Shown here one piece after another: positions 43,440 to 52,519 of a stretch of 64,000 nucleotides of DNA; position 1 is the stretch's first letter, and each line of letters opens with the position of its first letter. Below the pieces are notes generated by a model that did no database searches, had not been told where the DNA came from, and was given only the letters and a program-made list of their open reading frames with translations. The DNA comes from Coniella vitis. Its lineage: Eukaryota > Ascomycota > Sordariomycetes > Diaporthales > Schizoparmaceae. The position numbers and the translations under genes were made by a program. The DNA lies in contig WUJK01000004.1 in assembly GCA_011317545.1 (NCBI GenBank), positions 248,001 through 312,000 on the forward strand. Direction: 5' to 3'.

Positions 43440-46400
43440 ATGGAAGGCTCGGATATTTCAATCTCGAAGGCGAGACAACGCATCAATGCCATTGCGGCTG
43501 ATGACCCTCAACGGCTTTCTCTCTTGAACACCATTGCCTCGGAGTTGGGGCAGCATCACCTGAACCTGTATTGGCAAGCTCTTGACGAGCTTGACGAAGC
43601 GATTAGGGTCTTTCGAGAAGTTGCTCGCGCCGCGCCACACGATGACCCCGACCTGCCTACATACCTTAGCAATCTGGGGCACGCGCTGGGCACCAGATTC
43701 ACGGTCACCAATGCCAGGGTACATCTGGAAGAGACAATCGGGACTCTGAGGCATGCTTTCCAGATCACATCCGAGTATCACTCGATTCGTCCTGTCATTG
43801 CCAACAACCTCGCTATGCGCCTCGGTCAACGCCACGATCAGAACCAAGAATTGGCGGATTTGGACGAAGCCATTGCTATGTCCCGGATCGCAGTTGTCGG
43901 CACGCCCAAGGATGATCCCGATCGTGTTCGACGATTGCATAATTTTGGAACCAGTTTGAACAAACGTTATCTGCTTTCGAAAAGCCCCGAGGATCTCAAT
44001 GATGCAATCGACCATCTCCGCGAAGCCGTAGACATTAGCCCTCCCGGGGATCACAACCGAGGCCAGTGGTTTACAAACTTGGGGGACTCGATGACGGAAA
44101 GATATGAGTTGACGGGGGACGATGAACATCTCGAAGAAGCTATCCAGATGCTCCGCAAAGGTCTCCAAGCTTCGCCCGAAGGACATCAACTGCGGCCTAT
44201 CTGGTTAACAAATCTTGGGTTGCGTCTGGTAGATAGATATAAGCGCAGTGGAAACCTAGCGGATCTCGACGAAGCGATTGAGTTTGCTCGTTCATCACTT
44301 CTTCATACCCCCAAAGACGATCCACAACAAAGTAAACGACTGATGAGCCTCGCTGTTCGTCTATCTATGAAACACGAGCACACCGGTGCCATAAAGTACC
44401 TGGATGAGGCGATTGCGATAAATCAGCAGGCGGTTTTTGAGACACCGCCAAACAGCCCTGACAGGCCGGGATACCTGAACAACCTGGGCCAGAACTATGT
44501 TGGCAGATACTTGCGCAGCAGTGCCAGAACAGATCTTGAACAGGCGATCGAGATATTGCGGCAAGCTGTCGCTGCCTCGCAGCCAGGGAAGCCCCACCAC
44601 GCCGCATGTCTTAGCAATCTTGCCAACAGTCTGGCACGATTGTGGAATCGCACTCGCAGTCCATCATCTAGCGTTCTTACGGAAGCTGTGCAGATCTCAC
44701 AGCAAGCTGTGGATGCCACCCTGCCAGAGCACCCTGCTATGGCTGAAAGGTTGTCCAATCTGTCCCTACGTTTGAGGGACAAGTTCAGGTGCAATCCTGA
44801 TGACGAGACCTACATTGAGGACGCCATCCGTACAGCTCAAAAGGCGATAGCAGCCGTGCTGCCTGAACACCCTATAAAAGCCGCCTGCTTGAACACAGCT
44901 GGCTATTGTTATCTGTCGAGGTACAGAGCGTTTTCGCGAATCCAAGACCTGGAAGAGGCAAAGTTTTATTTCCGGTCGTCCTTGAAGGCCCTCAACTCCC
45001 AAGTCAGCGTGAGACTCCAAGCAGGAAGGGAGCTTCTGGCCTTCCCTCACTCTCCTCACGACCCGCAGGTATATGCTGAGGCCATGTCTGTGATTGACTT
45101 GATTCCACTCCTCGCACCGCGTTCGCTCCAGGATACCGACAAGCAGCACCTGCTTGTTGACGTTGTCGGCATGGCCTCTGACGCCGCCGCGATCGCTTTA
45201 AACTCTGGAAAAGGAGCCGAGGCTGCTATACGGTGCCTTGAAAAGGGTCGAGGCATCATTGCTGGTGCCGCGCTCGAACAGCGCCAGATATCCAAGCTCA
45301 CCGGAGAACACCAGGACTTGGGCCTGTCCTTCACCACTCTACGAAACAGCCTAGATAGGCCAGCGATGCAAGACGTTGGGTCCTCCATCCGCCCTGAAGC
45401 CGAGGACATCGACCCAACAGCTTTGGTGGAGATGGAGCAGAACGCTCGCCACGAGGCAGAACAAAGGCTAACGGAGTTGCTCAAGCGGATTCGCACCGTG
45501 GATGGCTTTGGCCAATTTCTGGAGCCTGCGTCGGGTGCCGAGATGCGCAACGCTGCAAGATTCGGGCCCATTGTTCTGCTGAACGTAAGCTTTCATCGCT
45601 GCGATGCGTTGATCATCGAACAAGCTCAAATTCGATCCATTGCCTTGCAAAACGTCTCCGAGCAAGTGATAGACGACTACGCCTTGCGGCTTGAGGATGT
45701 GGACACACTAGAGTGGCTCTGGGATAGGATTGTGTCTCCAGTTCTGAACGTGCTGGGCTACACTACATCTGTTGACGCCAAGGTTGCGCCGATCACAGAA
45801 TGCACTTTGCGTCGCATATGGTGGATTCCGACTGGGAAGTTATCCAAGTTTCCGTTGCACGCCGCAGGATACCATCTCGACCGTGGTGGCGAGACTACAC
45901 TCGACCGGGTCGTATCATCATATTCTTCGTCTGTGAGAGCGATCATCCAAGAGCGGCGAGCGGCAAACCAAGCACACGAACTGGCTAGTCACCCTGTGAT
46001 GGATCTCGTCGCCGTGTCTATGAAGGAAACCCCGGGATTTACTTCTCTGCAATATGCGGAAGTCGAGGTTGAAGAAGTCCTTTTCACGGTGAAAGCTGAT
46101 AAATTGCAACACAAACGACCGCGCCCTTGCAAGAAAGAAGTCCTGGCAAGCATGGAAAGATGCAAAATCTTCCATTTTGCCGGACATGGAAGCAGCCATC
46201 CGACGGACCCTCTAAAAAGTACATTGTTGCTAGAAGATTGGGAGCAGGACCCGCTTACGGTAGAGAGCTTGTTGAAGGCAGACTTTGGGGCCAAGCCTCC
46301 GTTTCTTGCCTACCTATCAGCCTGTGGAACGGGCCAGATTCGGGACGACGGCTCGATAGATGAGAGTATTCACCTAGCTCATGCGTGGCAGCTTGCTGGA

Positions 46401-46694
46401 GTCAGGCACGTAGTGGGTACGCTTTGGAACGTCGATGATTTCTTTTGTGTCCCGATAGCAAAGATGACATATGCCCACCTGCAGAGTCATGAGTTCCAAG
46501 ACGAGTCTGTGAGTCGGGGTCTCCACGAGGCGCTCAGAATGCACCGAGATGAGTGGGTGGATGAGGTGGATAAGCTTCGGCGGGTTCACAAGATGGACCA
46601 ACAAACATTCAGGGGCACCAGGAAAGCGGTGCTCGACCACAGCCCTTCACTTAGGTCGCCGGCCTGGGTACCATATGTACATTTCGGTATTTAG
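43440..46694 (+). CDS. TPR-CHAT protease
   Basis: This is an intronless gene of 1084 residues starting ACCATGG. Residues about 30-490 are tandem tetratricopeptide-like repeats with a ~50-residue period, recognised by recurring (D/E)LDEAI, NLG and GD(H/P) segments. A helical linker follows (LIPLLAPRSLQDTDKQHLL, then CLEKGRGIIAGAALEQR). The CHAT domain (Caspase HetF Associated with TPRs) occupies about 700-1084. Its catalytic His916 is in FHFAGHGSSH and Cys962 in YLSACGTG. WQLAGVRHVVGTLWNVDD near the end is the family signature. Both catalytic residues are present, so it should be an active cysteine protease gated by ligand or partner binding to the TPR array. Known relatives include the TPR-CHAT peptidase of type III-E CRISPR systems and CHAT proteins near fungal gasdermins. 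It converges with the gasdermin-like gene, 286 bp stop to stop. Confidence 0.93.
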   Translation: MEGSDISISKARQRINAIAADDPQRLSLLNTIASELGQHHLNLYWQALDELDEAIRVFREVARAAPHDDPDLPTYLSNLGHALGTRFTVTNARVHLEETIGTLRHAFQITSEYHSIRPVIANNLAMRLGQRHDQNQELADLDEAIAMSRIAVVGTPKDDPDRVRRLHNFGTSLNKRYLLSKSPEDLNDAIDHLREAVDISPPGDHNRGQWFTNLGDSMTERYELTGDDEHLEEAIQMLRKGLQASPEGHQLRPIWLTNLGLRLVDRYKRSGNLADLDEAIEFARSSLLHTPKDDPQQSKRLMSLAVRLSMKHEHTGAIKYLDEAIAINQQAVFETPPNSPDRPGYLNNLGQNYVGRYLRSSARTDLEQAIEILRQAVAASQPGKPHHAACLSNLANSLARLWNRTRSPSSSVLTEAVQISQQAVDATLPEHPAMAERLSNLSLRLRDKFRCNPDDETYIEDAIRTAQKAIAAVLPEHPIKAACLNTAGYCYLSRYRAFSRIQDLEEAKFYFRSSLKALNSQVSVRLQAGRELLAFPHSPHDPQVYAEAMSVIDLIPLLAPRSLQDTDKQHLLVDVVGMASDAAAIALNSGKGAEAAIRCLEKGRGIIAGAALEQRQISKLTGEHQDLGLSFTTLRNSLDRPAMQDVGSSIRPEAEDIDPTALVEMEQNARHEAEQRLTELLKRIRTVDGFGQFLEPASGAEMRNAARFGPIVLLNVSFHRCDALIIEQAQIRSIALQNVSEQVIDDYALRLEDVDTLEWLWDRIVSPVLNVLGYTTSVDAKVAPITECTLRRIWWIPTGKLSKFPLHAAGYHLDRGGETTLDRVVSSYSSSVRAIIQERRAANQAHELASHPVMDLVAVSMKETPGFTSLQYAEVEVEEVLFTVKADKLQHKRPRPCKKEVLASMERCKIFHFAGHGSSHPTDPLKSTLLLEDWEQDPLTVESLLKADFGAKPPFLAYLSACGTGQIRDDGSIDESIHLAHAWQLAGVRHVVGTLWNVDDFFCVPIAKMTYAHLQSHEFQDESVSRGLHEALRMHRDEWVDEVDKLRRVHKMDQQTFRGTRKAVLDHSPSLRSPAWVPYVHFGI

Positions 46695-46980
46695 CTTGGT
46701 TTTCTGAAGAAACATTTGGGCCACTCGTGTACGTCACTGTTGGCGTTGGTCGGGTTTTACGTGAAGGAATAGACTTCAGTCCCGTCGGATTCTGAATATG
46801 AAACGATTAATGAGTTTGAACTTTGTATTCACCCTGGGCCTTCTGGTATGCCGCCTCTCAAGTGGTAGCACAATCATGTCTTTAGTGGGTAATCATCAAT
46901 GTCTGGATCATGTAAATAACACGAGCACTTGATCCGAATATCTGCAAGCAATGTTCATCCCACTGTCTCAGACTGCCCTT
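46695..46980. other. Short convergent spacer
   Basis: This is the shared 3' region of the convergent TPR-CHAT and gasdermin-like genes, with no other feature. Overlapping 3' ends, and hence antisense transcripts, are possible. Confidence 0.5.
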
Positions 46981-48008
46981 CTATAACCCTGTGTGCTCGT
47001 CTGATGGGTAGACCTCTATATTTAGCTCAATGGCATCTCCTCTATCATGGGGATCCGTGCAGCCGTCTCCTCTGAAAATCTTTTTCTTCTGGTCGTGCTG
47101 ATCCCTTGCCTGTTTCAATCCTTTTGAGAATAGTTTTGGTGAAAAGTAAATGCCGCTGATGAATACCACGACACCGTCCTCCTGATCCTCATGCATCTCT
47201 GTAGAACAGTCTCCCGTACTCTCAGTCCATGCGCTCTGGGGCGTCAGCGTTAGCAGGCCCTGTGCATCTGCGCTGAGACTGATGTTGACCGTGGAAGACC
47301 GGGTGCTCATTACAGCGATGGCACAGCGGCGCGATGAATATGTCTTGGTCACAATCCAAATACCGTGCTTCTTGAGAACGTCTCCGTAGAGGCGGAGCAT
47401 AGTGTGCTTATTGTCAACCATCCATTGTACAGCACCTCGTTCATCGTCCAAGGCGAGTCTCTTGACGGGGCTCTCGGTTGCAAGAACCGCTCCGTGCTCG
47501 TCTTCGACCTTGAACAACATGGATGCTCCGACATCTATTGGTGTAGGCGTGACACTGACTCGCAGAAAAGGAGAAATGTTCAGCACAGGAAGCTTTTGGC
47601 TCGTCATGCGATGGACACCTTCGCCGACAAGTCCAGCTGCGAACAACTCGAGCGCGAAAGAGAACAAGGTGAGGTTGGGTAAACATGGCGGGAGAGCTCA
47701 ACTTACGTCGTGCCAATCGTGCCTCCCACGACTTGGGACTTGATACGACCTGAGACTTTTGGACCCCACGTGTCCAAGGTTGGGGGCCGACTGCACATGG
47801 TGATTTCCGGCACTTTCCATCCTTGACTTGCGAGGGCAGCCGGGTTGTTGAGATCCGAAATGATGTGCCAGTCGCCATCGGGGTCGAAATAGCCGCAGCA
47901 ACCAGGAAACAGATCTCGGCATGTCACCTTCTTGTAAAGCGCCCATCCGTATGGATGATGGCACATGAGCTGTGCGTATATTCGATCAAGTCGAGACTGG
48001 TCTGACAT
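46981..48008 (-). CDS. Gasdermin-like pore-forming protein (RCD-1/HET-Q1 type)
   Basis: I read two exons, 48008-47707 and 47554-46981 (291 residues). The 152-nt intron has a GTAAGT donor, a TGCTGAAC branch site and a GTCAG acceptor. It joins GGTIGTT to VTPTPIDVGAS; an open frame runs on upstream of the acceptor but lacks similarity. The start MSDQSRLDRIYAQLM, the YGWALYKKVTC segment, GWKVPE, WGPKVSGRI, IDVGAS, GIWIVTKTY and VVVFISGIYF match the fungal gasdermin family. Members have a twisted beta-sheet N-domain that inserts in membranes and kills the cell when freed from a short C-terminal tail. The tail here is about 50 residues, after FSPKLFSKG. Such fungal genes commonly neighbour protease genes, as seen here. 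No signal peptide is seen, so it is cytosolic until activated. Confidence is high for the family and moderate for the exact splice. Confidence 0.85.
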
Positions 48009-49805
48009 GGTAGGATGATGAGGCGGAATAAGTGAAGGGGGCGGACAGTGCGAGAGTCTTACGGTGGAGGTTTCGCTGGATTGGGAGGAGAAAATGCAAG
48101 TATATGTGTATGTATATGTTATATATATAATATATATATATATATGTATGTATGTATATATATGTATAGTCGCCCGCAGAATAAGCATCAATACAGGACG
48201 TGGTTACGTAACGCCGTATAGGGATCATTCTCGTGTACATGGCGAAAGGGCGCAACCCGACAGTGAGTGAGTGCCCCTGCGTTTTCTGGCTATGGAGCCC
48301 CACTAAAACATGTTGAATAACGCCACTGTAAATAGTGCCAAGTAGATAAAAAGCCAGCACAGCTGCCTCGGTATAGTTTGCTTCGCCTCAAAGGCACATA
48401 TCCACTGCTTTGAATCAGGCCACACTCATTGCAGGCAATACTTCTGCTTTCTCCACTGCTGTTGGGGCTTAGTATTTCTGAGAAACTCGCGGCACCGAAG
48501 CCTGCTCAAGAAACACGGGCGCCAAGTGTGATAGAACGGGAAGATCGACTTCCAAGTGGGGGGAGAGATCAAGAAAAAGCTATATCGAGCGCCCCAGTGC
48601 GTCAGCGTCTATCTACATCGTACACCGGAATGCTCGCCGAACCAACTGGAAAAAAGCCACGAGATCCCCGACGGACAACCCTGCTTTCGGCTGGCAGCCT
48701 CATCTCAAGACAGCCAATCACATTGGGAAATATGCCGCCAATGCAACACAAGACATGGCACTGACCATCTTTAGCGACAAACGTTGGCCACGTAGTTAGG
48801 CTAGCCTGTTTGTCTCCCACTTGGTAGGATAGATGTAGTAACGTCTCGAGCAGCGTCCATCTGTCGGTCCTTCGCGGATTCTGCCTCCTTGGGATTTTCC
48901 CTGGCTGCCGTCATAGCTTTCAAGCTAACGGCCGTCATCAAGTCGTGTTTGATATGATCTGAGCAGAATAGTAAACACTTGAGATTCCCATCCTTGTATC
49001 ATGTCTATGTCTTGCATGCCCAAGCGCATTATCACTGGACGTTTGATAGGCAATACACAGCTCAAGAAGGCGGTATCGGCACAAATGTTTTAGAATCATG
49101 AGTTTTCGAGTCGGCAGAATACTTTAGAAAGTCGGGAAAAAGAAATAAAGATACCATTGAAAAACGACTTGGCTGAATGTGCTGTCGACGGATGTCTGAG
49201 CCCGTCCTTCCAGAGCTCCTTGAGTTACGATGAGGGTGATCTTATATTGAAGCCCTACGTTTCCTTGGACAGACGTATCACCGCAAATCTTCAACCACGG
49301 CTGCAGTTGCGCTTGTTGACATGTTGGAAGAGATCAACGTTGTCGTAGATGTTCCACCAATGTGCTGTATCTAATCACACCCCTGTTGTGGACATCTCAA
49401 CCGGCCAACGGGGCAACATTTGGTTCACAAAGAGACAGTCTGTCAGCATATTCACCAAAGCATCATCTGTAGACTGTCATATCACAACAAAGAGCTGATC
49501 CCCTCGAGGGCGAAGCTGTTACGGGCGTACATGTCACTGTCACAGAGCCGATGCACAAGACGATCCCAAAATGCTTCCTTATTCAAGTATCTGACGGCAG
49601 TACTCCACCGCCAAGAATGTAAATACATGAATAATCACTCAAATGAATGTAGATATACGAATGGAAGAGAAACAGGACTCTCCAGACAGACCACGCCAGA
49701 AAACCTGACATCGACCACCGGGAGACTCCTTCAGTGCTACGTGACGGTGCCCATGTCATGGACAAACCCCAGTTAACTATCAGAGTGCTGAGAAGAACCA
49801 CCATT
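48009..49805. other. Gene-free stretch
   Basis: About 1.8 kb upstream of the gasdermin-like gene, with a long TA-rich microsatellite at 48101-48169. ORFs are short. One plus-strand frame near 48429-48764 begins with a hydrophobic stretch but has no ATG before it and no family. Confidence 0.5.
48101..48169. repeat. TA/TATG microsatellite
   Basis: A run of alternating TA with interspersed TATG units lies about 95 bp upstream of the gasdermin-like start codon. It should melt easily and may vary in length between strains. Confidence 0.9.
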
Positions 49806-50693
49806 CTAACCGTAGGTGCAGCTGACGGTGGAGCCAGAGGCAGTGCAGGTGGACTCGACACCAGCCAGGAGGCCGGCGCGCATGTCAATGATGGTGGCGC
49901 CCGAGGTGTCGACCGAGGAGCCGCTCTTGGTGGCGGCGGCGTCGGTGAACTCGAGGGAGCCGTAGTCGGCAAAGGTGACGAGCGAGTCGCCCTCCTCAAA
50001 GTCCTCGACGATCCACTCGGCGTTGTACTCGCACAGCTCGTCGGTCTCGGCGCTGAAGGTGTGGCTGACCGACTTGCCGGTCGTCAGGTTCTCGACGGTG
50101 GCGGTGCCGGCCTTCTCGCTGGTGGCCGCGACGGTGGCCTGGATCGAGTCGCCGGCCGAGATGGTGATGCCGGTGAAGTCGATGGAGACGTGCGGGTACC
50201 ACTCGTACCAGGCCGAGTACGTGGTCGAGCCGGCGCTCTTGGTCCACGAGACACCAGTCTGGAGGATGGACGTGGCTGTGTAGGAGGAGTTGGATGAGTA
50301 TCCAGCATTCAAAGTAATGTCCAGAAAGAAATGTTTCACTCAAATAAAAAGGGATCATGAATAGAGAAGAAAGTGGGTTTACATACAGCAAGTGTCTCCG
50401 TCAATGCCAACCCAGGCGGCACCGGAACCGGTGGTGGAGGGCGTGGGCGCGGTGAACTTGCCAGTCACACCAGTGTAGCCGGTCCCGACCAGGACGGCAC
50501 CCGACCAGTTGGACGAGTACGAGGTCATGGTGTCGTTGGTGGCGTCGGCAGGGGCGTCAATCTTCTTGTTGGGCATCGAGTGGCGGCGGGCCGCACGGCT
50601 CTTGGCCATCTTCTCGGAGCGGGTGAGGCCCGAGGGAGCAGCCATGGCGCCGCCGGCAAGAAGCAGGCCACTGGCGACGGAGGTGAACCTCAT
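49806..50693 (-). CDS. Secreted glutamic peptidase (eqolisin, family G1)
   Basis: There are two exons, 50693-50387 and 50275-49806 (258 residues). The 111-nt intron has a GTATGT donor and an ACACAG acceptor and joins GIDGDTC to STSILQTG, a contiguous family motif. A signal peptide (MRFTSVASGLLLAGGAMA) and a basic propeptide (SRAARRHSMPNKK) precede the mature domain at about SSNWSGAVL. The catalytic pair is Gln108 (ILQTG) and Glu189 (AEWIVEDF). WYEWYP and two C-terminal Cys fit scytalidoglutamic peptidase and aspergillopepsin II. It is an acid-active extracellular endopeptidase, insensitive to pepstatin as a family trait. Its length is usual and it looks intact. Confidence 0.93.
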
Positions 50694-52519
50694 CTTGGCG
50701 GTTTTCTCAAGCGCGGCTTGATGGATGGGCAAAAGGGGGCAAGAATAGACTGTCAAATGAAGGAAGTGAGGGCGGCCTGCAGGACAAATCTCACTCCCCA
50801 CAAAGCCAAGCGATGCCAAGCTTTAAATAATTCTACGACTGGCACTTGAAAGCATCGTGAGATGGAGACGTTGGGGGGCGGGGCTTGGTCAGCAGCCGTG
50901 TGCTGTGGTGAACATGACGGCGAAAGTTGTTGACCTTTCCGACCCTGGATCGCTTCACTTTCCCAAGACGGGAGTTGGATTCACCGGCTCCTCGAGGCTG
51001 TGATGCTGCTTCCGCCAGCTTCCTGAACAGGACCCTGGATCGCCTTTGCAGGATGCCATTACAAGGGCTTCAAGGAGGGGGCGTTATGCATGGAACATCG
51101 GCCAATGCGAGAGATGATCCCGACTTTGGGATGCGAAATGCACTTCTCCAGATCTGATTGGAGCCACACATATCGGTGTTGCAAAAAGGCTTGTCCTGCG
51201 GCTCTATTATGCAGGGGCGATCTACAGAAAGCTTGTTTCAATGCACTCCGCAATGTCTGGTCAGATATCAATCATCCGACATAACTGCCTATTCGAGTAC
51301 GGATGCCAGGGCGCCTATATAGGCATCGGAATCGTGGAAGTCGTGCTTTCTGTTGAATCCCGGATCTCGCCACAGATTCCCAGATTGGACGACCCATCTT
51401 GGCCTCCAAGATCGTCGTGGCCGTTGTCAGGTGTCTTGTATTCTGCGTGTTGTCGCTCCAGATGTGCTGGACAAGTAAGTAGGCGCAGACCAATCGCGCA
51501 TCATCACTTGATTCCCAGCCTATCAGAGCTCTTTGCCCAATGCCTTGCCCTATTTGTGCCGCAACGGCCTGGAATCTCAAGAATCCCGCAAACACCGATC
51601 TACGAATCATATCTCATTCCACACTTCCAAGGATCGAAGTGATTAATTTGGTATTTGTAAGCCCAGTGGCAATACGGCCGTATCACCGATTTGTACGAGG
51701 ACATGAGGATGTTGATACTGCTCCTTCACTGGCAAACAAAAACAACTTCAGTTAAACCAGATACAGTCTAGAATGCGATAACTGATACACAAGAGAAACC
51801 TTATTATTGTGTATTCCATTAGGGAATAACCGCATTACCGCCATGATGGCTATCGGTCGTGGAGCCCCCATACCAAAATATATCAAAGTCTACCATTTAC
51901 TACCGAGAAACCTTCCATAAGCATACACTGTGAACAGAATATTAAGTCCTTCAAGTCCATACCCAGTGAGTCTCTTCTGTATAAGGTATACTTACGAAAC
52001 CCTAACAGTCCGTAACATCCCGAATTCCGTTCAAAGCAGCAATCATGAACCACCAACGTGCAACACAAGATGCCAGCCACCTCGAAACTCTTACCCTTCG
52101 TAGAAGCTGCATAGCAATTTGTGTGTGTATTTCATCATGAGTCAATTGTGTCATCGAACCTTGAAAATACGACTCTGATAGCGGACAAGGACAAAGCGGC
52201 GTTGTTCGGTGCCTAGGAGGCGCCGTGTATGACACAAGGACTCGGGCCAAAGCAAAAGGTTGGACCGACTGCGAAGCTTCATCCCCCGCATGCTGCTTTG
52301 TGGCTTGGGATCAACAATTAAGAGACAAGAGCTGGTTTTTTTTCAGTAAGTCAGAGTGTAGGGATTGGTGAGTGAGGGCTCAACGCCGTGTCATGGACGT
52401 AGAATTCAAGGTTTTATCTTGAAAATTATTTGACTGTCACTTTCTATTTAATCTAGCAACAAGTCACCCAAGATTTCGGAAAAGACTAAAATACAAGCAA
52501 CATCGCTTCCAGCTCAAAA
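50694..52519. other. Gene-free stretch
   Basis: About 1.8 kb holding the eqolisin promoter and the 3' flank of the P-type ATPase. No credible ORF, repeat or RNA gene was found. Confidence 0.5.

Noticed and set aside
43440..46694. TPR-CHAT gene as part of a type III-E CRISPR (Craspase) system
   Set aside because: There is no Cas gene and no CRISPR array anywhere in the window, and the setting is eukaryotic. The resemblance is only at the protease-family level.
48429..48764. Possible small secreted protein
   Set aside because: The frame opens with TTG, has no ATG before the hydrophobic stretch, and shows no conserved feature or splice support.
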